The position numbers were made by a program, and so were the translations under genes. A model generated the notes under the pieces. The model was not told the DNA's origin. It worked only from the letters and a program-made list of their open reading frames with translations, and searched no databases. Of a stretch of 17,755 bases of DNA, positions 1 to 10,427 are shown piece after piece. Position 1 is the stretch's first letter. Each line of letters starts with the position of its first letter. This DNA comes from DATFWK01 sp035259345 (GTDB lineage: Bacteria; Actinomycetota; Thermoleophilia; Miltoncostaeales; Miltoncostaeaceae), in assembly GCA_035259345.1 (NCBI GenBank), contig DATFWK010000124.1:1-17755 (forward strand). Direction: 5' to 3'.

Positions 1-201
1 TGGGGCGCGATGCCGCTCGGCGCCGTGCTCGGCGGGGCGCTAGCCGAGGCTGCGGGCGTGCGCTCCGTGTTCCTCGCGGCCGGCGCCCTGGTCGGCACGC
101 TCGCGATCGTGCTGCCCCGGGTCGCCGGCGAGGGCGACATCGCCTCGGCCGAGGAGGAGGCCGCCGCGGAGCGGGTCGCGGGCCAGGCCGTCACGGCCTG
201 A
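1..201 (+). CDS. C-terminal fragment of a Major Facilitator Superfamily-type transporter (5' end outside window)
   Basis: The frame is open from the first base and ends at TGA 199-201, giving 66 C-terminal residues. They contain a Gly/Ala-rich membrane segment (PLGAVLGGALAEAAGV), a short Arg-containing turn, and a second hydrophobic helix (FLAAGALVGTLAIVL), followed by an acidic and Ala-rich cytoplasmic tail of about 25 residues. A 'P-hG-hhGGhLAe' helix followed by a final helix and a charged tail is typical of helices 11-12 of MFS exporters, where such segments end the second six-helix bundle. The substrate cannot be named from this fragment. The gene converges on metH with only seven bases between stop codons, so no separate terminator fits. 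Another 12-helix secondary transporter remains possible. Confidence 0.6.
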   Translation, partial: WGAMPLGAVLGGALAEAAGVRSVFLAAGALVGTLAIVLPRVAGEGDIASAEEEAAAERVAGQAVTA

Positions 202-208
202 GCCCGCC

Positions 209-3907
<3,699 letters not shown>

Positions 3908-3914
3908 CCGCGAG

Positions 3915-3942
3915 AGGGTAGCGAAAACCGTCTTCCCGTCAG
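3915..3942 (-). promoter_or_regulatory. Putative leaderless promoter of metH
   Basis: Read on the minus strand there is CTGACG (3942-3937, -35-like), a 16-base spacer, TACCCT (3920-3915, -10-like), then seven bases to the ATG at 3907. This spacing would put the transcription start at or next to the A of ATG, as in the leaderless transcripts common in actinobacteria. The -35 box overlaps the TGA stop of the preceding M50 protease gene (3941-3939). No ribosome-binding sequence is visible. The assignment rests on motif and spacing only. Confidence 0.45.
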
Positions 3943-4874
3943 GCGGGAGTCGCGCGCGCGGGCGCGGGCGGCGGTGCGACCAGGGCGGTGCGCGCCGGGC
4001 CGCCGCCGTCGGAGAACGTCCGCTTCTGATGGGAGGCGCTCATGCCGAGCGCGAGCGCGGCGGCCAGGCACAGGTACACGGCCGCGATCGCGAGCCGCTG
4101 CCGCGGGTGCACGTCGAGGTAGCGCTGGAGGGCGGGGTCGTTGCGCCGCCGCCAGCGCTGCCAGAGCTCGAACCCGCCGACCGCGATGACGATGAAGAGC
4201 ACCGGGCTCGGCCAGACGAACGCGAGCGCCACGAGGCCCGCGAGGCCCACGGCCCAGAACAGCGGGTGGAAGACGGCCGTCGCCCAGCCGCCGTCGAGCG
4301 GGGCCAGCGGGATCAGGTTGAACAGGTTGAGCAGGAACGCCGTGAACGCCAGCGCGACGAGCAGCTGCGAGCCGACGGCCTCGCCGATGCCCCAGACCAC
4401 GAACGCCGCGGCGCCCCCGAGGATCGGCCCGGCGAGCCCCAGCCACGCCTGGGCGGCGGCGTCCTTGCCGCCGTTGCGGGCGAGCATCACCGCGCCCATG
4501 AAGGGGACGAAGTAGACGCCCTTGACGGGGATGCCCTGCCGGCGCGCCTCGATCACGTGCCCGAGCTCGTGGACGAGGAGCAGCGCGACGAAGCCGGCCG
4601 CGAAGCGCCAGCCCCAGAGCCACGCGTACGCCGCCACCGAGACGAGCATGGTCCCGGCAGTCGTGAAGAGCTTGAGCTTGAGGACGAGCAGCGCGGCCGT
4701 CTTGAACTTCGCGAGCAGTGCGGCGATCGCGGCCACCGGCGCCGCGATGCGCCGGCCGAGGCGGCGCAGGCCGCCGCCGGGATGGATCGGCTCGTAGCCC
4801 CGCAGGTCGCCGGGGTCGGGCACCGGCCCCGGCGCGCGGCGCTCGGGCTCCGGGAGAGGCGCGACCTGGCTCAT
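3939..4874 (-). CDS. Site-2 protease family (M50) membrane zinc metalloprotease
   Basis: This is an intramembrane zinc protease of the M50/S2P family, which cleaves substrates within or next to the membrane. The 311-residue protein has a Pro-rich cytoplasmic N-terminus (1-40), hydrophobic segments around 44-66 and 73-101, then the zinc motif HELGH (H102-E103-H106) inside a membrane helix. The second motif NLIPLAPLDGG (186-196) supplies the third zinc ligand, D194. Further helices lie near 145-165, 170-190, 203-233 and 262-280, with a Pro/Ala-rich tail. There is no PDZ domain, so it resembles the minimal S2P class, not the RseP/Rip1 type. Its ATG overlaps the TGA of the upstream receiver-like gene (ATGA, 4874-4871), indicating translational coupling. 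The substrate is unknown; a role in regulated proteolysis of an anti-sigma factor is possible but unsupported here. Confidence 0.88.
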   Translation of the reverse strand: MSQVAPLPEPERRAPGPVPDPGDLRGYEPIHPGGGLRRLGRRIAAPVAAIAALLAKFKTAALLVLKLKLFTTAGTMLVSVAAYAWLWGWRFAAGFVALLLVHELGHVIEARRQGIPVKGVYFVPFMGAVMLARNGGKDAAAQAWLGLAGPILGGAAAFVVWGIGEAVGSQLLVALAFTAFLLNLFNLIPLAPLDGGWATAVFHPLFWAVGLAGLVALAFVWPSPVLFIVIAVGGFELWQRWRRRNDPALQRYLDVHPRQRLAIAAVYLCLAAALALGMSASHQKRTFSDGGGPARTALVAPPPAPARATPA

Positions 4875-5266
4875 GAGCCCTCAGCCGCCCCCGCGCCGAC
4901 GAGCTCCCCCACGAGCGCGTCCAGCCGCAGCTGGAGCTCGCCGCGCGTCACCACGCGGTCGCAGCCGGCCGCGCGCGCCGCGCGGATGACGTCCACGCGG
5001 GTGTGGCCCGCGAAGGCGAGGACCGGGATCGCGGCCCGGTCCGGGTCACCCTTCAGGGCACCCACCAGATCCGGCCCGTCGAAGGCGCCTGCGTCGAGCT
5101 GGACGACGAGGCAGTCCGGCCGGCGGTCGGCGAGGGCATCGCCGAGGCGCGCCGGGCCTGCGACGTTCCTGCTCTCCCAGCCGGCGGCGGAGAGGCTCTC
5201 CGCCACCTTCTGGCGCATGAACAGGTCGCCGATCACGGTCAGCACCAGCCCGTCGGATCCGCTCAT
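4871..5266 (-). CDS. Degenerate response-regulator receiver-like protein (CheY fold), stand-alone
   Basis: A 131-residue protein with alternating beta strands and helices of the receiver fold: VLTVIGD (strand 1 with an acidic residue), a helix, CLVVQLD (strand 3), IPVLAFAGH (strand 4) and DRVVTRGEL (strand 5). No DNA-binding or enzymatic domain follows. Key residues look degenerate. The loop from VVQLD to the FDG turn is two residues shorter than in CheY, the conserved Ser/Thr after strand 4 is Ala or Gly, and the invariant Lys of strand 5 is Arg. Phosphorylation is therefore doubtful, though D in VVQLD might still serve. I chose ATG 5266 over ATG 5275 because TACCAT (5279-5274) sits seven bases before it, matching the metH arrangement; ATG 5275 would overlap that box. 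The stop overlaps the start of the M50 protease gene, so the two are likely co-expressed. Confidence 0.7.
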   Translation of the reverse strand: MSGSDGLVLTVIGDLFMRQKVAESLSAAGWESRNVAGPARLGDALADRRPDCLVVQLDAGAFDGPDLVGALKGDPDRAAIPVLAFAGHTRVDVIRAARAAGCDRVVTRGELQLRLDALVGELVGAGAAEGS

Positions 5267-5273
5267 GCGTCTC

Positions 5274-5279
5274 ATGGTA
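5274..5279 (-). promoter_or_regulatory. Putative -10 box (TACCAT) of the receiver/M50 protease operon
   Basis: Minus-strand TACCAT is followed after seven bases by ATG 5266, the same TANNNT-7-ATG layout seen before metH. No good -35 hexamer is visible at the expected distance, where a CCCCCGG-rich repeated region lies instead. The box decides the start choice of the receiver gene. It is a motif-only call. Confidence 0.35.
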
Positions 5280-5282
5280 ATG

Positions 5283-5329
5283 CCCCCGGAGATACGACGA
5301 CCCCCGGAGGCGTCATGCCCCGGGGGTCG
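5283..5329. repeat. GC-rich palindrome with flanking direct repeat in a divergent promoter region
   Basis: A perfect 10-bp inverted repeat (CGACCCCCGG at 5298-5307, CCGGGGGTCG at 5320-5329) encloses 12 bases, of which GGC and GCC (5309-5311, 5317-5319) can extend the stem. An extra direct copy of CCCCCGGA lies at 5283-5290, 18 bases before the copy at 5301-5308. It is not followed by a T-run on either strand. If both divergent genes are leaderless, it lies in neither transcript, at about -30 to -65 of the receiver gene. That position suits an operator better than an intrinsic terminator. Function is inferred. Confidence 0.55.
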
Positions 5330-5422
5330 CCGTGCGCGGAGGGAGAAGACGGAGACGCGCTGGACGCATCAAGCGCCGTGGCGGGCCGTCTGATGGATAT
5401 TTCGGCAGATCCCGGCCCCGGC

Positions 5423-5455
5423 TTGAGGTTCGGGCGGCCCGAGGGCATGTAGCGT
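5423..5455 (+). promoter_or_regulatory. Putative promoter of the GNAT gene
   Basis: Two readings are possible. TAGCGT (5450-5455) ends eight bases before GTG 5464, a leaderless arrangement like that of metH. Alternatively TTGAGG (5423-5428) and CATGTA (5446-5451) are separated by 17 bases, giving a start site a few bases before the GTG. No Shine-Dalgarno sequence precedes the GTG in either case. An A/T-rich patch (GGATATTT, about 5395-5402) could hold another -10 box with a longer leader. Confidence 0.35.
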
Positions 5456-5463
5456 GCCCGGCG

Positions 5464-6399
5464 GTGTCCGGGGAGATCGAGATCCAGGAGGCCGGCCCGG
5501 ACGAGCTCGGGGCATGGGTCGAGGTCTTCAACCGGTGCACGCCCTGCCGGCCGGTGACGCCCACGCTCGTCGCGCATGCGTGGACGATGGAGCCGGAGCG
5601 CCTCACCCTGCTGGCGCAGCGCGCCGGCGAGCCGGTCGGCATCGCCCAGGTCTGGCCGGAGCGCCGCTGGCAGCCCGAGTCCACCAAGGCCGAGCTCGCG
5701 GTCATGGTGGACCGCGCCCACCGGAGGCGCGGCATCGGCACGGCGCTGGCCCTGGAGGCCTCGCGGTGGGCGGGCGAGCACGGCTGCGACGGGCTCGACG
5801 TGTGGGTGTACGAGAACGACCCGGACGCGCCGGCGTACTGGCTGGCGCGCGGCTTCCACGAGGAGACCCGCGACCGGAACGTGCGCCTGGACCTGCCCGG
5901 GGCGGAGATCCCGCCGCCCGACCCGCCGGACGGCGTCGTCCTCGCCACGCTCGCCGAGCGGATGGACCTCGTCGAGTCCGTCTACGGGGTGGCCGTCGAG
6001 GCCCTGCCGGACATGCCGGCCCCGGAGCCGCTGGTGCCGCCGAGCTTCGAGGAGTGGCGCCACGCCGAGATCGACTTCCCCGAGATCGTGCCCGAGGCGT
6101 CCGTCCTCGCCGTCGCCGGCGACGAGGTCGTCGGCTACGCGCTCCTCCGGCGCTTCGGCGCGCGCCCGGAGGTCGGCGGCAACATGATCACCGGGGTGCG
6201 CCGGTCGTGGCGGGGGAAGGGCGTCGCCGGGGCGATGAAGTGCCTGCAGGCCACCCTCGCCCTCTCCTGCGGGATCACCGCGATCGAGACCGAGAACGAC
6301 GACACCAACACGCCCATGCGGTCGGTCAACCGCCGCCTGGGCTACCGGCCGATCCCGGACTCCCTCTGGCTCCGGGGGCCGCTTCAGCCACACCGCTGA
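5464..6399 (+). CDS. Tandem-domain GNAT family N-acetyltransferase
   Basis: A 311-residue protein made of two GNAT domains, which transfer an acyl group from acyl-CoA to an amine. Domain 1 (about 5-145) has the acetyl-CoA loop RRRGIG (87-92) after strand AELAVMVD, then the C-terminal YWLARGF motif (125-131). Domain 2 (about 155-305) has RSWRGKGVAGAM (247-258) and the NTPMRSVNRRLGYRP ending (282-296). Tandem GNAT proteins of this kind include the mycothiol synthase MshD, but nothing here identifies the substrate and I do not assign that function. GTG 5464 is preferred because protein-like sequence begins there; the upstream open frame to 5332 is Arg-rich and unlike a domain. The last 74 bases overlap the 3' end of the convergent EamA transporter gene. 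Confidence 0.85.
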   Translation: MSGEIEIQEAGPDELGAWVEVFNRCTPCRPVTPTLVAHAWTMEPERLTLLAQRAGEPVGIAQVWPERRWQPESTKAELAVMVDRAHRRRGIGTALALEASRWAGEHGCDGLDVWVYENDPDAPAYWLARGFHEETRDRNVRLDLPGAEIPPPDPPDGVVLATLAERMDLVESVYGVAVEALPDMPAPEPLVPPSFEEWRHAEIDFPEIVPEASVLAVAGDEVVGYALLRRFGARPEVGGNMITGVRRSWRGKGVAGAMKCLQATLALSCGITAIETENDDTNTPMRSVNRRLGYRPIPDSLWLRGPLQPHR

Positions 6400-7312
6400 C
6401 CTCGCTGACCTCGCTGCTCGACGCCGCCGCGGCAACGGAGCGCGGGGTCAGCTTCCAGTCCAGGCAGATCTTGACGGCCGTCGCGCCCAGGATGAGCACG
6501 CCGCCGAGGATCGAGAGCGGGCTCGGCTTCTCGCCGTGGATCAGCCACGTCCACACCGGGTTGAGCGCCGGCTCGACGAACAGGAGCAGCGAGACCTCGA
6601 ACGCGGTGACGTAGCGGACGCCCTTCGTGAGGAAGACGTAGGCGAGGCCGATCTGGACCACGCCGAGGTACACGATCAGCACCCAGTCCACCCCGTCGCC
6701 GTGCACCGGGACGGCGAGCGGAAGGCAGGCGAGGAAGGCGATCAGGTTGCCCGCGACCGTCGCGCCGGCGGCCGCGTCCGAGCCGCCCTCGCCGCGCGCG
6801 AGCCAGCGCAGGCCGATCACCGTCGCGGCCCAGCCGACGCCCGAGATGAGCGCGAGGATGTTGCCTTCGAGCGGGTGGGGCGCCGTCGCGACCGCCGGTC
6901 CGGGGCTGATGATGAAGAGCGAGAGGCCGGCCATCATCACGGCCATGAAGATCAGGTCGACCCGGCGGATGCGCTCGTGCAGGAGGAGGGGCCCGGCGAG
7001 CAGCACGTAGAGCGGCGCCGTGTCCTGGAGGAAGATCGCGCTCGCCGAGGTGGTCAGCTTGTTGGCGGCGACGAACAGGATGAGCGTCGCCGCGTAGGCG
7101 ACCCCGACCACGAAGGTGCGCCAGGTCCAGGCGCGCCGCGAGCGCGGGAGCATGAGGGCGATGGCGATGGCCGCGACGCCGGAGCGCAGGCAGGCGACCT
7201 GGATGCCGCCGTGGAGCCCGGAGAACCCGGTGCCCTTGATCGCGGCGCCGCCGGTCGAGAACAGGAGCGCCGCCAGGACGATCTCGAGCCGGGCCTGCTG
7301 GACGTGCTTCAT
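6326..7312 (-). CDS. EamA/DMT superfamily transporter (10-helix, RhaT-like permease)
   Basis: An inner-membrane permease of the drug/metabolite transporter superfamily, usually an exporter of amino acids or other metabolites. Its 328 residues form two EamA repeats. The first (about 8-135) begins IVLAALLFSTGGAAIKG and ends with the 'LLHERI' turn (110-115). The second (about 150-283) ends with VEPALNPVWTWLIHGEKPS (246-264), the standard helix 9 signature with its glutamate. About ten hydrophobic helices are visible. The tail (290-328) is Ser/Ala/Gly/Pro-rich low complexity and is encoded inside the convergent GNAT overlap. The ATG at 7312 overlaps the TGA of the upstream pseudokinase gene (ATGA, 7312-7309), so the two are probably co-translated. 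The substrate cannot be told from sequence. Confidence 0.9.
   Translation of the reverse strand: MKHVQQARLEIVLAALLFSTGGAAIKGTGFSGLHGGIQVACLRSGVAAIAIALMLPRSRRAWTWRTFVVGVAYAATLILFVAANKLTTSASAIFLQDTAPLYVLLAGPLLLHERIRRVDLIFMAVMMAGLSLFIISPGPAVATAPHPLEGNILALISGVGWAATVIGLRWLARGEGGSDAAAGATVAGNLIAFLACLPLAVPVHGDGVDWVLIVYLGVVQIGLAYVFLTKGVRYVTAFEVSLLLFVEPALNPVWTWLIHGEKPSPLSILGGVLILGATAVKICLDWKLTPRSVAAAASSSEVSEVSGVAEAAPGARGSPGSAGSPGGG
6396..6413. repeat. Tandem 9-bp repeat at the GNAT/EamA convergent overlap
   Basis: CTGACCTCG occurs twice in tandem (6396-6404, 6405-6413), followed by the partial copy CTGCTCG. On the plus strand each unit carries an in-frame TGA, so the GNAT gene has two tandem stops three codons apart. 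On the minus strand it encodes the repeated Ser-Glu-Val of the EamA tail. A small slippage-type duplication is the simplest explanation. Confidence 0.7.
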
Positions 7313-8469
7313 GCGATCGCCCGGTCGAGGGCCCGGGCCGCCGCGACGGCGGCCGGCGTGGACGCGGCGATGGCGACCAGCACCCGGTGCTGCCGCGCGA
7401 ACGCGATCATGTGGGCCGCGCCCGAGCGGCGGAGCGTCCCGCTCGCGCCGCCCGGGCCGAGCGCGACGCGCGCGACGGGCCGCCCGTCCAGGCTGCGCTC
7501 GACGTCCTGCAGCAGGCCGGTGACGTCGCCCTCCGGCGGCACCCCGATGCCGAGCGCCAGCGCCCGGTCGTCGCGCCGCGAGAGCTGGGCGGCCTCGAAG
7601 CGGTAGTCGGAGGGCAGGGGCAGGTTCGCCGCCAGCGGGTCGACTGCGGTGACCGTCCAGCCCGCGAGCCGGTCCGGCAGGACGGCTCCGAGCGGGAAGC
7701 GGGCGGGCAGTGGCGGCAGCCGCGCGACGAGGGCGTCGGAGACCGGGCCCGCCGTCGTCGCCCGCACCGGCTGCCCTCCGCCGTCGCGCGTCGCGAACAG
7801 GTATCCGGCCACGGCCCCGGCACCCGCAACGGCCAAGACCAGGGCGGCGATCACGGCCGGGCGGCGCCGACGCCGGCGACGCGCGGGCTCGGCCTGCTCT
7901 GCGGGCGGCATCGCTCCGTCCGCGGGCCGAGGGGCCGGCTGGCCGGCCGCGGCAGCGAGCTCGTCGACGATGGCGACGGCGGAGTCGAGGCGCCGCTCCG
8001 GGCGCTTGTCGAGGCCCCTGGCCAGCGGCACGTCGAGCGCCTCCGGCAGCTCCGGGCGGACCGACGAGGCGGCCGGGGGCGGATCGACGAGATGCGCGTA
8101 GAGCGTCGCGGCCCGGTCCTCGCGGACGTACGGCGGCTCGCCGGTCAGCGTCTCGAACGCCACCGCGGCGAACGCGTAGCGGTCGGCCGCCGGTGTCGGC
8201 GGCTCGCCGCGGATCCGCTCGGGGGCGACGTACTCGAGATGGCCGGACCAGCTCCCGGTCTCGCTGAGGCTCGCCCGGTCCATCGCGGGGGACGCCGGGC
8301 GGAGGCGGGCGGAGCCGTCCACGACCTCGATGTTCGCGGGCGCCACGTCGCCGTGGACGCCGCCGCCGGCCGCCAGCCCGTCGAGCTGGCGGGCGACCTC
8401 GCCGAGGATCGGCAGCGCCCGGGCGACCGGCAGCGCCCCCTCCTCCCTCAGGAGCTCGTCCAGGGTCAC
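7309..8469 (-). CDS. N-lobe-less membrane pseudokinase (Ser/Thr kinase-like) with extracytoplasmic domain
   Basis: The cytoplasmic part (about 1-175) matches the C-lobe of a bacterial Hanks-type kinase: helix D/E region (TLDELLREEGAL), a catalytic loop HGDVAPANI (39-47) in place of HRDxKPxN, an APE motif (82-84), the helix F ADRYAF motif (95-100) and the late Arg of DKRPERRL (154-161). The glycine loop, the ATP-binding lysine and the helix C glutamate are absent because the whole N-lobe is missing. The DFG site is replaced by RPAS (57-60). ATP-dependent catalysis is therefore very unlikely. A basic stretch (197-203) precedes one transmembrane helix (about 205-226) and a 160-residue outer domain I do not recognise. 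GTG 8469 is the start nearest the domain; GTG 8517 and ATG 8541 are alternatives, none with a clear ribosome-binding site. The stop is ATGA-coupled to the EamA gene. Confidence 0.75.
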   Translation of the reverse strand: MTLDELLREEGALPVARALPILGEVARQLDGLAAGGGVHGDVAPANIEVVDGSARLRPASPAMDRASLSETGSWSGHLEYVAPERIRGEPPTPAADRYAFAAVAFETLTGEPPYVREDRAATLYAHLVDPPPAASSVRPELPEALDVPLARGLDKRPERRLDSAVAIVDELAAAAGQPAPRPADGAMPPAEQAEPARRRRRRRPAVIAALVLAVAGAGAVAGYLFATRDGGGQPVRATTAGPVSDALVARLPPLPARFPLGAVLPDRLAGWTVTAVDPLAANLPLPSDYRFEAAQLSRRDDRALALGIGVPPEGDVTGLLQDVERSLDGRPVARVALGPGGASGTLRRSGAAHMIAFARQHRVLVAIAASTPAAVAAARALDRAIA

Positions 8470-8540
8470 GGGCGAACCATGCCAAACGGCCCGTCGGGCG
8501 CCAGCCGCGGCGGGCACGGCCCGCCCACGCGTCGCCTCCA

Positions 8541-8567
8541 TATCATCGGCGCACCGTCTGCCGGAGG
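8541..8567 (+). promoter_or_regulatory. -10 box and ribosome-binding site of the S9 peptidase gene
   Basis: TATCAT (8541-8546) differs from the consensus -10 by one base and would start transcription near 8553. GGAGG (8563-8567) lies eight bases before ATG 8576 and fixes that start over upstream in-frame codons. No -35 consensus is apparent. Unlike metH and the receiver gene, this gene appears to have a conventional leader. Confidence 0.55.
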
Positions 8568-8575
8568 CGCCCCAG

Positions 8576-10420
8576 ATGCCGGACCTGATCCCGCTCCGCC
8601 AGTTCTTCGACAACCCCGAGCGCGCGCTCGCGCGGCTCGCGCCGGACGGCCGCCGCCTCGCGTGGCTGGCCCCGCGCGACGGCCTCCTGAACGTCTGGGT
8701 GCGCTCGGTCGGCGCCGACGACGGCCGGCCGGTGACCGCCGACCGCGACCGGGGCGTGCGCTCTTACATGTGGTCGCGCGACGGGCGCTTCATCCTCTAC
8801 CTGAACGACGTGGGCGGCGACGAGAACTACCACCTGCTCGCCGCGGCGTCCGACGGGCCGGGCGGCGAGGCGCGCGACCTCACGCCCTTCGAGGGCGTCA
8901 AGGTCGGGCTGGTCGACGTCCCCCGCGACGATCCGCGGCACGTGCTGGTCTCGACCAACCGCCGCGACCGGAGCCTCTTCGACGTCGAGCGGCTCGACCT
9001 GGAGGACGGCGGGATCGAGCCGGTCGCCGAGAACCCGGGGAACATCATCTCGTGGGTGGCCGACCGCGACGGCGCGCTCCGCGCCGCGCTCGCCCAGACG
9101 CCCACGGGCGACTGGGAGGTGCTCGTCCGCGAGGACGAGTCCCGCCCCTTCCGCGTGCTGGCGGAGTACGCGAACGAGGACTCCGGCCACCCGTACGCCT
9201 TCAGTGCGGACGGGCGGGAGCTCTACGTCGCGAGCGCGCGCGGCGCCGACCTCATCGGCCTGGTCGCCCTGGACACGGCGACCGGGGAGGAGCGCCTGAT
9301 CGACCGGGACGAGGAGGCGGACCTGGTCGCCCCGATCCTGAGCGACCGCACCGGCGCGCTCCTGGGCGCCCTCTACCGGCGCGACCGCGTAGTGGTCAAG
9401 GCCTTCGACGAGCGCTTCGGGCGCGACTGGGCGCGCCTCGGGGCGATCCACGCGGGCGACCCGGGCATCACGAGCACGGACGACGACGAGGAGCGCTGGA
9501 TCGTCAGCTTCAACGACGACCGCGAGCCCGGCGCCACCTACCTCTTCGACCGCGGCAGCGGCGACGCCGAGTTCCTCTTCCGCCCGCGTCCCTGGCTCGA
9601 CCCCGATGCGCTGGCCCCGATGCGCCCGGTGGCGATCCGCTCCCGCGACGGGCTGACGCTGCGCTCGTACCTGACGCTGCCGCTCGGCTCCTCGGGGCGC
9701 GGCCTGCCGATGGTGCTCGTGGTCCACGGCGGCCCGTGGGCGCGGGACGCCTGGGGCTACGACGCGGAGGCGCAGTTCCTGGCCAACCGCGGGTACGCGG
9801 TCCTCCAGGTCAACTACCGGGGCTCCACCGGCTTCGGCAAGGCCTTCAAGCACGCGGCCGAGCACGAGTTCGCAGGGCGCATGCACGACGACCTCGTAGA
9901 CGCGGTGCAGTGGGCGGTGGACGAGGGCATCGCCGACCCGGCGCGGGTGGGCATCTACGGCGGCTCGTACGGCGGGTACGCCGCGCTGGTCGGGGTCACG
10001 TTCACCCCGGACCTCTTCGCCGCCGCCGTCAGCGTCGTGGGGCCATCGAACCTCGTCACGCTCACCGAGAGCTTCCCGGCCTACTGGCGGCCGCTCCTCG
10101 CCGGGACCTGGTACCGATACGTCGGCGACCCGGCCGACCCGGTCCAGCGGAAGGACCTCGAGGCGCGCTCCCCGCTCTTCCGCGCCGACGAAATCCGCGC
10201 GCCGCTGCTCGTGGTCCAGGGCGCGAACGACCCGCGCGTGACCAAGCGCGAGTCGGACCAGATCGTCGCGGCGCTGCGGGCGCGCGGCGTCCCGGTCGAG
10301 TACATCGTCAAGGACGACGAGGGCCACGGCTTCGTGAAGCCAGAGAACCGGATCGAGGTCTACCGGGCCATGGAGCGCTTCTTCGCCCGCCACCTCGGGG
10401 GGCTGGCCGAGCCGGGCTGA
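8576..10420 (+). CDS. S9 family peptidase (prolyl oligopeptidase / acylaminoacyl-peptidase type)
   Basis: A 614-residue serine peptidase with the two-domain architecture of family S9, which cleaves short peptides or removes N-terminal residues. Residues 1-340 form a beta-propeller with repeated blades (for example LAPDGRRLAWL, WSRDGRFILYL, FSADGRELYVAS) that restricts access to the active site. Residues 350-610 are the alpha/beta hydrolase domain: the oxyanion region VVHGGPWAR (382-390), nucleophile elbow GGSYGGY with S464, acid D552 in GANDPRV and H584 in DEGHGF. The complete catalytic triad is present. There is no signal peptide, so it is probably cytoplasmic and acts in peptide turnover. 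The start is set by GGAGG eight bases upstream. Its TGA is two bases from the stop of the convergent sbcC gene. Confidence 0.95.
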   Translation: MPDLIPLRQFFDNPERALARLAPDGRRLAWLAPRDGLLNVWVRSVGADDGRPVTADRDRGVRSYMWSRDGRFILYLNDVGGDENYHLLAAASDGPGGEARDLTPFEGVKVGLVDVPRDDPRHVLVSTNRRDRSLFDVERLDLEDGGIEPVAENPGNIISWVADRDGALRAALAQTPTGDWEVLVREDESRPFRVLAEYANEDSGHPYAFSADGRELYVASARGADLIGLVALDTATGEERLIDRDEEADLVAPILSDRTGALLGALYRRDRVVVKAFDERFGRDWARLGAIHAGDPGITSTDDDEERWIVSFNDDREPGATYLFDRGSGDAEFLFRPRPWLDPDALAPMRPVAIRSRDGLTLRSYLTLPLGSSGRGLPMVLVVHGGPWARDAWGYDAEAQFLANRGYAVLQVNYRGSTGFGKAFKHAAEHEFAGRMHDDLVDAVQWAVDEGIADPARVGIYGGSYGGYAALVGVTFTPDLFAAAVSVVGPSNLVTLTESFPAYWRPLLAGTWYRYVGDPADPVQRKDLEARSPLFRADEIRAPLLVVQGANDPRVTKRESDQIVAALRARGVPVEYIVKDDEGHGFVKPENRIEVYRAMERFFARHLGGLAEPG

Positions 10421-10427
10421 GCTCAGC
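10416..10427. repeat. Palindrome carrying both convergent stop codons
   Basis: GCTGAGCTCAGC is a perfect 12-bp palindrome holding the TGA of the S9 peptidase gene (10418-10420) and, on the other strand, the TGA of sbcC (10425-10423). It has no loop and no T-tract, so a terminator role is not supported. Confidence 0.5.

Noticed and set aside
5298..5329. The GC hairpin as an intrinsic terminator
   Set aside because: It sits between two divergent genes with nothing to terminate, and there is no T-run after either arm.
5464..6399. Assignment of the tandem GNAT protein as mycothiol synthase MshD
   Set aside because: The two-domain layout is shared, but I see no mycothiol-specific residues or neighbouring mycothiol genes, so only the family is called.
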